Source: a virus | Virus record (IMG/VR): IMGVR_UViG_3300032289_002472 | Location: 49,068 to 113,067 of that record | DNA length: 64,000 nucleotides | Strand: one strand, 5' to 3' | Shown: positions 30,583 to 38,987 of the stretch, one piece after another | How positions within the stretch are numbered: position 1 is the first letter of the stretch | Layout of the letters: the number at the start of each line of letters is the position of its first letter | Translations under genes and position numbers: made by a program | The notes under the pieces: model-generated | Told to the model about the DNA's origin: nothing | The model's database searches: none | Seen by the model: the letters and a program-made list of their open reading frames with translations, nothing else

Positions 30583-31429
30583 GAATTATACTTCTTTTAA
30601 TTGTTGTTGTGTGAACCTCAGATTCTTCTTCAGAAAGCTCGACTGGAGCATCTATATTACGGCTTGATATTGGGAAATCTTGAGGCCGATTAGTGATCGA
30701 CAAATATATTTCCTCAACCTTCAACTCACAAGCTTCTTTTGCTGTCATCGGGCCTTCTTCGGTTTCTATTAAATCTTTTTCCTTAAAGGTGTATTTGACG
30801 CCATTCTCTCCCTCAACCTGGATTATACCTTTGGTCTCCCAGTCTCTGTCGACTGAGTGCGGCATCACTTCCATGAAGAGTCTATCCCTTTTGCCGAAAA
30901 GATCCATAAGCAACTCTAAGTTGTAGGTTGCCATATCTTTTTCGTTTCTCAGGTAGGGTTTTACTATAGGACCCTCAATGCAGCCGCTTCCACAAATTAT
31001 GCCTTCATTGTATAGGTCTAAGTCTTCCCAAAATACTCTGGGCTTTGGTTGACCAAATTTTTTAACTACTCTTCCAGGACCCCAAGAGGCACTAGAAATT
31101 GCTAAAAGGTTTTTATAGCCAACCTGATTCTGAGCCCAAAGAGTTATGTGAAAATAGTCAAATTTCCTCAGATCATCATTAAATGTGTATTTATCGTGTG
31201 GAGCCAAATAAGCCTCAAGGCCAGGAATGCCTTTGACGCTGGTATCTTTGGTTTTTGTTATTAGGTCATATAGACCCAAAATATATCCGTGGTCTGTACA
31301 GCTACATGCCTCCATGTCGTTTTCTACGCAATATTTAACATACTGCTGAACGTCAGATACTCCATCCATTAAGCTATATGCCGTATGGGTATGAAGAGGC
31401 AAAATTGTTTTTGTTGTTGGAACTTTCAT
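30572..31429 (-). CDS. DNA polymerase III alpha PHP-domain fragment with extra C-terminal segment, 285 aa
   Basis: Residues 1-199 are the front of a PolIII alpha PHP domain: LPLHTHTAYSLMDG (H13, H15), CSCTDHGYI (D46, H47), GIPGLEAYLAP (E72) and LFMEVMPHSVDRDW. From about residue 200 the sequence leaves the PHP fold; VEGENGVKYTFKEKDLIETE and the following EEGPMTAKEACELKVEEI resemble the block-B region of Hint/intein domains. The frame stops at 30572, overlapping the polymerase start by 11 bases in another frame. ATG 31429 (MKVPTTKTILPLHT) is chosen because the upstream extension lies in structured RNA. Confidence 0.85.
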   Translation of the reverse strand: MKVPTTKTILPLHTHTAYSLMDGVSDVQQYVKYCVENDMEACSCTDHGYILGLYDLITKTKDTSVKGIPGLEAYLAPHDKYTFNDDLRKFDYFHITLWAQNQVGYKNLLAISSASWGPGRVVKKFGQPKPRVFWEDLDLYNEGIICGSGCIEGPIVKPYLRNEKDMATYNLELLMDLFGKRDRLFMEVMPHSVDRDWETKGIIQVEGENGVKYTFKEKDLIETEEGPMTAKEACELKVEEIYLSITNRPQDFPISSRNIDAPVELSEEESEVHTTTIKRSIIHEG

Positions 31430-31439
31430 AAGTGTGTGA

Positions 31440-32010
31440 TTTCTGCGAACGAATCCTGAATGAAGCCCGCGAGCAGCCGGAGTCTGCTCCGGCAAGCGCG
31501 GGATACATTCAGGAAGAGTGAAGGCCTTTGAATTCTGAATCTCGAGGATGCCCACGGCAGCCTCGAGAGGAAGAAAGGCGCTCGGGATTAGATCTTTCCC
31601 GAAGACATTACGGCGCGTAATGTCTTTGGAAGGACGATCTCCCGAAGCCGGTTCAAAGGACCCCTTTCTCAGTGTTGTTGCATTGAGATAAGCTACCCAT
31701 CGGGTAGCGAAAAGCCAGAAATCTTTTCAAATGTCTTGCGGAAGATAGAGGGAGGGAGCACGTCGTCACAAGAGAATACTTGTGACGACGCTGCGACTGA
31801 GCGATATCGCACCAGCCCCGCCCCTTGAGTTCGGAAGTCTTCTCCCTGGAGGCCCAGAGCTGCTGGGGCCAGCTGAGGGAGTGCGTAGCCGACTGAAGAT
31901 GGACCCAGCAGCTCTGGGCCTCCAGGGAGAAGCCTGAAGAACTCAAAAGAGCAGCGGGGTTCCATTCTCCATGACGTAGCATCCGAAAATGAGCAACATC
32001 GTTGCTCTAA
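31440..32010 (-). ncRNA. Large ornate structured RNA candidate B
   Basis: About 570 bases, GC-richer than the genes on either side and without a credible gene. Stems include CCTGAATG/CATTCAGG (31455-31513) enclosing CCGCG/CGCGG and GCCGGAG/CTCCGGC, CTCGAGG/CCTCGAG (31541-31567), AAGACATTAC/GTAATGTCTT (31602-31626), GCTACCC/GGGTAGC (31692-31708), and CGTCGTCACAAG with its complement (31761-31790). A perfect 29-bp stem pairs 31839-31867 with 31904-31932, and GAGCAAC/GTTGCTC lies at 31991-32007. Both neighbours are minus, so minus transcription is assumed. Size, number of stems and phage context recall the giant GOLLD/ROOL-type RNAs; identity is unproven. Confidence 0.75.
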
Positions 32011-32024
32011 AGCCAAGACATTAT

Positions 32025-32282
32025 CTAAAACACAGGAAGATCTGTTGGATCAAATTTAATACCTTTGTATAAATTGTTTCCAATCTTCTCTGCCATTCCT
32101 TCGTTACATAAGCGCTGTATAAATCCAAACAGCACTTCGCTATCAATTTCTGTATCAAGCTTTTTCTTTAGCATCCCCGACAGGTCGGCGATGCTAATTC
32201 CATTGCTTGGGTTTGGGATTGAGAGTAGTGATTGATAAATCACATCCTCAAAATCATCGGGATATTTATGGGTGATAGTCAT
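32025..32282 (-). CDS. Hypothetical protein, possible winged helix, 85 aa
   Basis: Not recognised. Helical with a pattern like a small winged helix (FEDVIYQSLLSIPNPSNGIS, LFGFIQRLCNEGMAEKIG). It overlaps the primase gene by 17 bases, and its stop immediately precedes structured RNA region B. Confidence 0.6.
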   Translation of the reverse strand: MTITHKYPDDFEDVIYQSLLSIPNPSNGISIADLSGMLKKKLDTEIDSEVLFGFIQRLCNEGMAEKIGNNLYKGIKFDPTDLPVF

Positions 32283-33315
32283 TTAGATCTCCAAATTTTT
32301 CTGTTATTTGTTTCCATATTTCTCCTGAAGATGCTTCTCCTGGATCGTCAAATCCATGAAGTTTCATATAATTAAAGTAAACCCCATCGAAAGATTTTTC
32401 AAGCATCTTGAACCAATCTTCTTTTTCGTCAACTTCTCCATCAAGAAGCATCAACACATGCGACCAATTTGAACATAAAATTCTTATTTGGTCTTTCGTT
32501 AATCTCTTTCCGAAGGTTGCAACTGAGTTTTTACCTACCTTTATGCAATCAATTGGTCCTTCAACGACTACAACAAATTTTTTGTTTTTAATTGCTGAAT
32601 CGAAGTTTAATAGAGACCGCGAGCGTTGCATTCCTGGACATGTATAATACTTAGGGACTTCATAGTCTTGATATTTTATATCATTAGTGGAGGTTGTAAT
32701 TTTGGGTACATTCCACCAACCAAAGTCATCCCCTTTCCATACATATCTATTTTTTTTAGTATTCAGCTCAATTTGACGAGCTTGCCATCCAGTCAATTTA
32801 TTGCTCATAAAGACTGGAAAAATTAATCTCCCAGAGGTTGTTCCCATTTTTGATGAAAAATGAAAATAACCATTATGGCAGTATTTTATTCCAAAGTTAT
32901 CTGCTTGATCTGGAGATATGTCTCTTAGCTCTAAGTATTCAACAGCGGGATGATCTAAGGCCAAAGAAGATATTTTTTTAAGTATCCCAGGGCTTGGTAC
33001 TCCATCCTTCCACTCTTTTCGGTGCCTTATAAAGGGCAACCTGCCATTCTGTAAGCTTTGTGTAGTGTCAGATCTGTTAATCTTGAATCCACGAAAAAAT
33101 TGTGCACCAAGATCAAAAAACTCTACAAATGCGTTACCAGTATAGCCACAGTCGTGACAAATAAAAGCTCCCGTATCTCCATTGATAGAAAGCTTATATT
33201 TTCCACCTTTTCTGTGGAATTTGGGACAATTAACAATATATTCTAAATGTCCACTTGATGTTGAAGTTCGAACCTCGGGAAATATCTCAGAAACAGTTTC
33301 TATTTCTAAAGACAT
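32266..33315 (-). CDS. DnaG-like primase, 349 aa
   Basis: Makes RNA primers. The N-terminus has a CHC2-type zinc finger: C30, H34, C53 and C56 (NCPKFHRKGGKYKLSING, FICHDCGYTGNAF). The central region has the WQARQIELNTKKNRYVW pattern of the RNA polymerase domain. A Toprim domain follows with KFVVVVEGPIDCIKVG near 245-260 and VLMLLDGEVDEKEDW near 287. It lacks a long C-terminal helicase-binding domain. It starts one base after the helicase stop. Confidence 0.88.
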   Translation of the reverse strand: MSLEIETVSEIFPEVRTSTSSGHLEYIVNCPKFHRKGGKYKLSINGDTGAFICHDCGYTGNAFVEFFDLGAQFFRGFKINRSDTTQSLQNGRLPFIRHRKEWKDGVPSPGILKKISSLALDHPAVEYLELRDISPDQADNFGIKYCHNGYFHFSSKMGTTSGRLIFPVFMSNKLTGWQARQIELNTKKNRYVWKGDDFGWWNVPKITTSTNDIKYQDYEVPKYYTCPGMQRSRSLLNFDSAIKNKKFVVVVEGPIDCIKVGKNSVATFGKRLTKDQIRILCSNWSHVLMLLDGEVDEKEDWFKMLEKSFDGVYFNYMKLHGFDDPGEASSGEIWKQITEKFGDLNDYHP

Positions 33316-33316
33316 T

Positions 33317-34705
33317 TTAATTTTCAGTATTTCTTTGATTTATTGGTGTGAAGTTAGCTAGCTCGGGAGTTGCATGATCTAGGTCTGGAGGTACGTCCTC
33401 AAAGGTTTGTTTATCAAGCCTAGCTTGAATCTGAGTTTCAAAAACAGCTCCATCTCTCATCTTTGTGGCCTTTACAGTCAGCCTACCGTTTTCACGGTCC
33501 TGGTCTGTTGCGCCTATCCCTAAGAATGCAGAACATCTCCAAGCCTTGCTAAAACCTTCTGCAGCGTTCGACATTCTGATCTGTCTTTTGTTGTCGCCGC
33601 TAGAGTTAGCCTGAGTTGTAGCCCAGAGAGCAATATTGTATTTTTTTGCCAAGTCAGAGCATCCACGAGAATAATTTTGTAGTTGATGCCTTAACTCTCT
33701 AGCAACAAATCCATTATTTCTATCACTAGGATCTGTTTCAAGTGCATCTAGCCAGTCCAAGAATAACATGTCTGGTAATACGCCATTTTTCTGTGCTTCT
33801 GCTAATCTCCTGTCTATATTTTTAAGGGAACAGGGACGATCAGCAAAATCCCAAACGTCAAAGTTAGATTTTGTTTGATATGGAATCTTGGCAAGTGCTT
33901 CTTCAATTTCTCGATTAACTGCTGTCATGTCCCCATTGTCCCCAAACCGCACCCTATTATAATCTATCTGTGCTACCTTTGAATAAACCCTTTCAGATAT
34001 TTTCTTTCCAGGAATTTCCAATGTCACAAGCACCGCCCTATTGTAAGTGGCTGCACCCCAGCAAAAATTAGTAGCTAGAGTAGTTTTTCCAAGCCCAGAT
34101 ATTCCGCAAATTACACCAAACTCTCCCTTACCCAATCCACCATTCATTCTAGAATCAATTGCACTAATACCGCATGGAACAACCTGTACAGGTTTGCTGG
34201 TCAACTGTAAATCGATCAGAGGTTTAAATATAATGGGGCCATCATCTTCTGGTCGGGTAGTTTCAATTACTTGACTAACTTTGCTGGCAAATTCTTGAAC
34301 ATTTCCACCACGATAATTTTTAATTAATTTTTTTATTTTTATTTCAGAAAGATATATGGGCAATATATTTTCGAAGTATGATGGATTTAGATCTATTCCA
34401 TACATCTGATCTACTTCAATGCACAATGCCTGTTTTTCTTCTTGGTAGATCGCTCCAGCATTTAACATGGATTTCAGCTGTAAGGCCAAGATACTCATAG
34501 GTACCCCATGGTCTTCCCCAAAGTCGTGAACCTTGAGAACCTCAAACCCAGCCTGTAAAACCGCCTTATGAATTGGCGAGTCTACGTCGCTTTGGGACAC
34601 CTTCCCTGATCGAAGATGTTGAAGTAGGCTCGGGCAGCGAATCGTGTGAGCCACTATCGATCTTTGAAAGTCTTTGTGGAAATAATCTTTGGTATCTTGA
34701 GACAT
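33317..34705 (-). CDS. DnaB-like replicative helicase, 462 aa
   Basis: A hexameric RecA-fold helicase. Walker A is GISGLGKTT at residues 201-209, preceded by GISAIDSRMNGGLGKGEFGV. Walker B is DMLFLDWLDAL near 312, then a conserved WATTQANSSGDNKRQIR near 367 with GluGln-type sensor residues. The N-terminal domain (1-150) is helical. It neighbours the primase as in many phages. Its 5' end lies under the 3' end of the 215-aa gene (140-base overlap). Confidence 0.88.
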   Translation of the reverse strand: MSQDTKDYFHKDFQRSIVAHTIRCPSLLQHLRSGKVSQSDVDSPIHKAVLQAGFEVLKVHDFGEDHGVPMSILALQLKSMLNAGAIYQEEKQALCIEVDQMYGIDLNPSYFENILPIYLSEIKIKKLIKNYRGGNVQEFASKVSQVIETTRPEDDGPIIFKPLIDLQLTSKPVQVVPCGISAIDSRMNGGLGKGEFGVICGISGLGKTTLATNFCWGAATYNRAVLVTLEIPGKKISERVYSKVAQIDYNRVRFGDNGDMTAVNREIEEALAKIPYQTKSNFDVWDFADRPCSLKNIDRRLAEAQKNGVLPDMLFLDWLDALETDPSDRNNGFVARELRHQLQNYSRGCSDLAKKYNIALWATTQANSSGDNKRQIRMSNAAEGFSKAWRCSAFLGIGATDQDRENGRLTVKATKMRDGAVFETQIQARLDKQTFEDVPPDLDHATPELANFTPINQRNTEN

Positions 34706-35213
34706 AATTTTCTTTTATATATTTTTCAATAGATGGATTACTTTTTATCTCTGCATACGCCAACTTGCCGTATTTTTGATAAATTTCTGATAACACTTTC
34801 TCTTCACAAAGCAGAACTCTAATATATGCTTTGATCGGTAAAAAATCTAACAGCAAAACTTCATCCAATGAGTTTTCTTTATTTTTTGCGTATATCCTTA
34901 AACTTTCGTGCACAAGCCTAACTTGATGCATAAATTCTTTTTCGCCAACAGTTTGTCCACTATACAAATATTTTTCATATATTTGTCTAGCTCGCGCCGA
35001 ACAGAGTTGATGAGGAAATGGGGTATTACCCCAACCCTCAAATAAAGACTCTAAATAAATAATTGGGCAAGCCTTAGTTGACTCTAAAAGTTTAGATAAT
35101 TTATACCATTCTTCGTCAAACTTGGGCCCACAATAATAACCTGGAGTGCTTTTTTTTCTAAATTTTTCGTAAATCTTTTGAATGTTTCTTGGAGCGTATT
35201 CTGTTGAATTCAC
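34566..35213 (-). CDS. Hypothetical protein, possible helicase-loading role, 215 aa
   Basis: Not recognised. Helical and basic (NIQKIYEKFRKKSTPGYYCG, SEIYQKYGKLAYAEIKSN), ending in a basic Ser/Pro-rich tail (EGVPKRRRLANS) encoded across the helicase start. Position directly ahead of the replicative helicase suggests a loader or accessory factor, but only by context. Confidence 0.55.
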   Translation of the reverse strand: MNSTEYAPRNIQKIYEKFRKKSTPGYYCGPKFDEEWYKLSKLLESTKACPIIYLESLFEGWGNTPFPHQLCSARARQIYEKYLYSGQTVGEKEFMHQVRLVHESLRIYAKNKENSLDEVLLLDFLPIKAYIRVLLCEEKVLSEIYQKYGKLAYAEIKSNPSIEKYIKENYVSRYQRLFPQRLSKIDSGSHDSLPEPTSTSSIREGVPKRRRLANS

Positions 35214-35217
35214 TTTA

Positions 35218-36657
35218 TTATTTTTCTACGAACTTAATGTTGGATGGCGCACAATCTTTAACAACGGTATAACCTTTATTTTTGTAATGTTTAATTCTGT
35301 TATTTGCTTTTCTGGACATTTTTTCATTCCAGCCATCGTTGAAGTCAATTACCACGCCAAAATTTTTACCCTCAGATAATCGTCTATTTCTGCCAGCTTT
35401 CTGAAGGACAGATACATCTGACTGCATCCAGTTGGCATTGATCATAATAAACAGATTGCTAGGGTCCACCCCTTCAGCAAGACAGTCGGTAGAAATAATT
35501 CTTTTAATCGATCCGTCGTTGAAGCCCTTTAAGATTCTATCTTTTTCAGACTTAGTTAACTTACCGTGAAATATCTCAAAGCCTTCTGGCAAGAAGTTTG
35601 ATATCAACTCTTCTAAGTGTGCAAGCGTTCTAACATAAATTATAAGTTGTTGATCGGCTGGGGACATTTCAACGCACTCACGAATTAGCTTGTTCCTGTG
35701 ACGATTGTACCAAACGCCATTTTTTTCCATTGTCAAATCTTGACTTTTTTCTGTGAAGTTTGGTCCGTTTGGAACATCTAACGCATAAACATTTAAAGGG
35801 GTTGCTCGATTCATGGCTTCAAGCTGTTGATCTGTAAGCTCAAAAACAATTGGCCCAAAAATAGCTTCAAGATAATTTTCTATTCCCTTGAAGCCTGTTC
35901 TTATTGTTGCTGACAAACCATATCGCACGGCTTTCTTGAATCTTAAAAGATCCTGAGACCGTACATTGCTTCCAGCCCCGTGTGCTTCATCATAGATGAT
36001 AAAATCAACTTCACTGGCGTTGAATTTCTTAAGTGATGCCGAAGTGATCACCAGTGTCCTTCCTTTCTTTTTGTTGTTAGAAAGATAGACCCCAGGATCA
36101 CATTCCGGTGCAAGCTCTAACAAATCTTTATACAGTTTGTTGGCCACAGATTGTCGGTTAGTGACCACCAAACCCTTGCCTTTGTGATATGCTCTGCATA
36201 GGGCGGCAATAATTCTAGTCTTTCCAGTATTTGTTGCCGCCTCAACCATACATCCCCCATCGTGGGAGATCATTAGCTCTACGGCACAGCGTTGGTCTGG
36301 ATATAGCCCTTCAAAAATACGTTCACTGATTTCTGGAACGGCATAAAAGTCTTCGGGCTCTACAATTTCAAAGTCTATTGAGTTTAGAGACAGGTAATTC
36401 TTAACACGATGAAGCAAGCCATCGTATGTGATAATGGCAGAGTCATCTGCATTGAAGGAGTATAGATTTTTTTTGATGACCCTAAGTGGACCATCCATGA
36501 CTATGTCACGCATCAAACCCGTTCTTCGGTCAAAGATTCTCTTCTTAATCTTGTCTTTAAACCTATAAAAAAATGACAGTTGTTCTAGCAAGTCAGGATA
36601 AATAGGTTCAATTTTTAGCAAACCCGAAGAACGGGTGATGGTGATTTTATGACTCAT
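35218..36657 (-). CDS. UvsW-like superfamily 2 helicase, 479 aa
   Basis: A DEAH-type helicase for branch migration or annealing. Walker A AATNTGKT at 140-147, motif Ia VVTNRQSVANKLY, DEAH at 223-226 (IYDEAHGAGS), motif III GLSATIRTG near 252, and helicase-C motifs DQQLIIYVRTLAHLEELI, IISTDCLAEGVDPSN and QKAGRNRRLSEG. The N-terminal 110 residues resemble the T4 UvsW N-terminal domain region in size. It overlaps the 77-aa gene by four bases. Confidence 0.88.
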   Translation of the reverse strand: MSHKITITRSSGLLKIEPIYPDLLEQLSFFYRFKDKIKKRIFDRRTGLMRDIVMDGPLRVIKKNLYSFNADDSAIITYDGLLHRVKNYLSLNSIDFEIVEPEDFYAVPEISERIFEGLYPDQRCAVELMISHDGGCMVEAATNTGKTRIIAALCRAYHKGKGLVVTNRQSVANKLYKDLLELAPECDPGVYLSNNKKKGRTLVITSASLKKFNASEVDFIIYDEAHGAGSNVRSQDLLRFKKAVRYGLSATIRTGFKGIENYLEAIFGPIVFELTDQQLEAMNRATPLNVYALDVPNGPNFTEKSQDLTMEKNGVWYNRHRNKLIRECVEMSPADQQLIIYVRTLAHLEELISNFLPEGFEIFHGKLTKSEKDRILKGFNDGSIKRIISTDCLAEGVDPSNLFIMINANWMQSDVSVLQKAGRNRRLSEGKNFGVVIDFNDGWNEKMSRKANNRIKHYKNKGYTVVKDCAPSNIKFVEK

Positions 36658-36887
36658 TGAATATCTTCTTCTAGCAAAAATTGAGGTATATCTTTTTGTG
36701 TGGAGCCTGGACTGTCAATTGTTTTTATGCAGTCGTATAGATCGCCATATTTGTAGGCGCTCATTATATCTTCGTAAAAGCACTGCTGTGCTTCTTGTAT
36801 CATCTCGTGATTTTCAGGGTCAACAACATACCCTAGATCTATAACAAGCCTAGCGTATTTTTTTCTTTTTTTTCTTTGTGACTTCAT
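36654..36887 (-). CDS. Hypothetical protein, 77 aa
   Basis: Not recognised. A basic start (MKSQRKKRKKYARLV) and an acidic helical remainder (QEAQQCFYEDIMSAYKYGDL). Overlaps the upstream gene by 38 bases and the helicase by four. Confidence 0.55.
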   Translation of the reverse strand: MKSQRKKRKKYARLVIDLGYVVDPENHEMIQEAQQCFYEDIMSAYKYGDLYDCIKTIDSPGSTQKDIPQFLLEEDIQ

Positions 36888-37206
36888 ATGGCTTTACTAG
36901 TCGAATCCATTCGGACAAGAACCATATTCCCCCCTGAGAGGCTGGGCGGTTGAATGTCTTTTTATTGCATATTTCAACCTCCCACCATTGTCTTCCATTA
37001 TTCGTCAGGTGTGGTGCCAAGGGTGTTTTCATAGTGTGCCAGCCAGGTCTATGCTTAAAACCTTTGGTCTTGTGGTCCTCAGCTTTAAGCCATACGTTAA
37101 CTGGTAACACTTTTTTGTTGTCAATAAAAAGAGAGCTTATTCCCTTTTGTTTTTTTCTAACCTTAAATAATTTATATGCTTTTTTGGGTGGTTCTATTTT
37201 AATCAT
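36850..37206 (-). CDS. Hypothetical protein, 118 aa
   Basis: Not recognised. Basic with a Trp/His-rich core (FKHRPGWHTMKTPLAPHL, QWWEVEICNKKTF) that looks like one small beta-rich domain, ending in a Lys run. It shares one base with the SbcC-like stop codon, so it is in the recombination operon. Confidence 0.6.
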   Translation of the reverse strand: MIKIEPPKKAYKLFKVRKKQKGISSLFIDNKKVLPVNVWLKAEDHKTKGFKHRPGWHTMKTPLAPHLTNNGRQWWEVEICNKKTFNRPASQGGIWFLSEWIRLVKPYEVTKKKKKKIR

Positions 37207-38987
37207 TAAAATTCTATAGTTTGTCTAAAATATGGCATCAAAGATCTTTCATGTGTCACAATTAGAACCTGCAAATTTTGACTGTCAGAAAGCTCAGAAA
37301 TACTTTCAATAATTGCTTGAAAGCTGTCTACGGTTTCTTTGTCGAGCCATGTTGTAGGTTCGTCAAGAACGATAAGATTGACTCCCGTCGAAAAAACCTC
37401 ACAGGAAGCAAATCGAAACGCCAGTGAAAGAGTGACCTTTTGTCCACAAGATAGATCGCTGGATGGTCTAATCTTGTCCCCAAAGTCACACATGAATTCA
37501 TTGTCTTCTCCAAGCAAGACTCGGTATGCAGCATTAAAGCTTTGCAAATACTGGTTTATGGAAGAACACATCTGATTCATGCGCTGATTTACGTATCTCC
37601 CACTCACCCCATCATGCCTAAAGATATCTCTAATCCTAGAGATCCTAGATTCATGTATCTTGGTATTGTCAAAAACAGACTTAACTCTTTGAGCAATATC
37701 AATGTCTTTGAAGTGCTTCTCTATTTGTGTATTTAACTGAACGTTATTTTCCTCTAAAGACCTAATCTGTGTCTTTAATAATCTAATGGAAGATTGTGTG
37801 GCCTCAATCTGTTTAATTCCTTCTAAATACCTTTCAGAAGAAAACTGAGGAAATTCAGTCTCGGCCAAAACCCTTTCTATTTCAGATTGCTTCTGTTTGG
37901 CTTGCGTAATATATCCCTCATAGACCAGCAAATTTGAGCTATATTTCTGTAGTTGTCTTTTATCGTTCCTAAGCTGATCCTGTGTCTCACTTATTTCTTT
38001 GTTAATTTTTACAAGTTCTTCTTCTGAAGCACGTTGGCGAGCCAACATATTTTCAATTGAATCCTCATTAAGCTTAGAGTCACAAATTGGACAGGAGCTT
38101 TTGCAGTCTTTTGCTGAATCTAACAATTTAATAATCTTCTGAAAACTTCCAGACAAAGAATTTAATGTATTTAGTTCTTTAGATAATTTATCAATGCTTT
38201 CTTGGTCGACCTTGGGCTTTTCAAGATCTCTAATTGCATCGGAATATCTAATAAGGTCAGTTACGGTAGAATTTAATGAAGAAATTAATCCCTCTTTCTC
38301 AAGAGCCAATTCATAGTTCTTTTTAATTTTTTCGGGAACGATGTTTTGGGTTTCTTCTTCCGTTAAAGACAATTCTTCTAAAATATTTTTTAGGTCTGCA
38401 TTATTCTTTTCAATAATTTTTTCTAAGTTTTCTATGGCACTTCTAGATTGCTGCTCATCTATAATTGCTGGATAGGAAATATTCGACTTCCATTGTCCTA
38501 GTGTCAATTCGAGCTTTGCAGCCTTCTCAAGGCCAAAAAACTTTTGAAGCATCTTGTTTCGCTCAGAGGGCCTACCAAAAAGAATCCCAAGTATGTCGGT
38601 TTGACTAACAAAAACCATGTTTGGCAAAAATGCTTTGTCACAACCCAACATGTCCAAAATCTTAGGATTTACAGAATCTGCACCATCAACTGTCGAGCCA
38701 TCATACTCAAGACTGCAATCGTTTAAATTCAGGGATCTTTTGATTATAAAATTCTTGGAGTTGATAATTCCCTCAACATGTATTTCTCCAGATTTTTCTC
38801 CAAACGTTATGTATTCTTTTTTCTTCTTTTTGCCAAACTCTCCGCTTATCGCTATAGAGATGGCTGAAGCGAAGTTGCTTTTGCCAGAACCATTTCTGCC
38901 AACAATTCCTACAATATTTTCCGTCAAGTATTGATCAACAAATTTATGTTGAGCAAAATTTTTAAGTAAAACTCTAGTTATTTGCAT
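37206..38987 (-). CDS. SbcC/Rad50/gp46-like ATPase, 593 aa
   Basis: An SMC-type partner of the Mre11-like nuclease. Walker A GRNGSGKS at residues 30-37, long coiled coils at about 170-290 and 310-430 around a zinc hook C299-P-I-C302, ABC signature SDLSCGQKVTLSLAF near 512-526, and Walker B/D-loop LIVLDEPTTWLD near 541-552. Shorter than cellular SbcC, similar to T4 gp46. It overlaps the nuclease gene by 14 bases. Confidence 0.92.
   Translation of the reverse strand: MQITRVLLKNFAQHKFVDQYLTENIVGIVGRNGSGKSNFASAISIAISGEFGKKKKKEYITFGEKSGEIHVEGIINSKNFIIKRSLNLNDCSLEYDGSTVDGADSVNPKILDMLGCDKAFLPNMVFVSQTDILGILFGRPSERNKMLQKFFGLEKAAKLELTLGQWKSNISYPAIIDEQQSRSAIENLEKIIEKNNADLKNILEELSLTEEETQNIVPEKIKKNYELALEKEGLISSLNSTVTDLIRYSDAIRDLEKPKVDQESIDKLSKELNTLNSLSGSFQKIIKLLDSAKDCKSSCPICDSKLNEDSIENMLARQRASEEELVKINKEISETQDQLRNDKRQLQKYSSNLLVYEGYITQAKQKQSEIERVLAETEFPQFSSERYLEGIKQIEATQSSIRLLKTQIRSLEENNVQLNTQIEKHFKDIDIAQRVKSVFDNTKIHESRISRIRDIFRHDGVSGRYVNQRMNQMCSSINQYLQSFNAAYRVLLGEDNEFMCDFGDKIRPSSDLSCGQKVTLSLAFRFASCEVFSTGVNLIVLDEPTTWLDKETVDSFQAIIESISELSDSQNLQVLIVTHERSLMPYFRQTIEF

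Noticed and set aside
30572-30870. Complete split intein in the polymerase
   Set aside because: Only a block-B-like stretch is seen; no N-terminal nucleophile at the junction, and only 12 residues precede the possible C-junction. Kept as a weaker finding.
31653-32016. Open frames of about 110 codons within structured region B
   Set aside because: They arise from the GC-rich palindromes, have unlikely composition and two overlap in different frames; no start context supports them.
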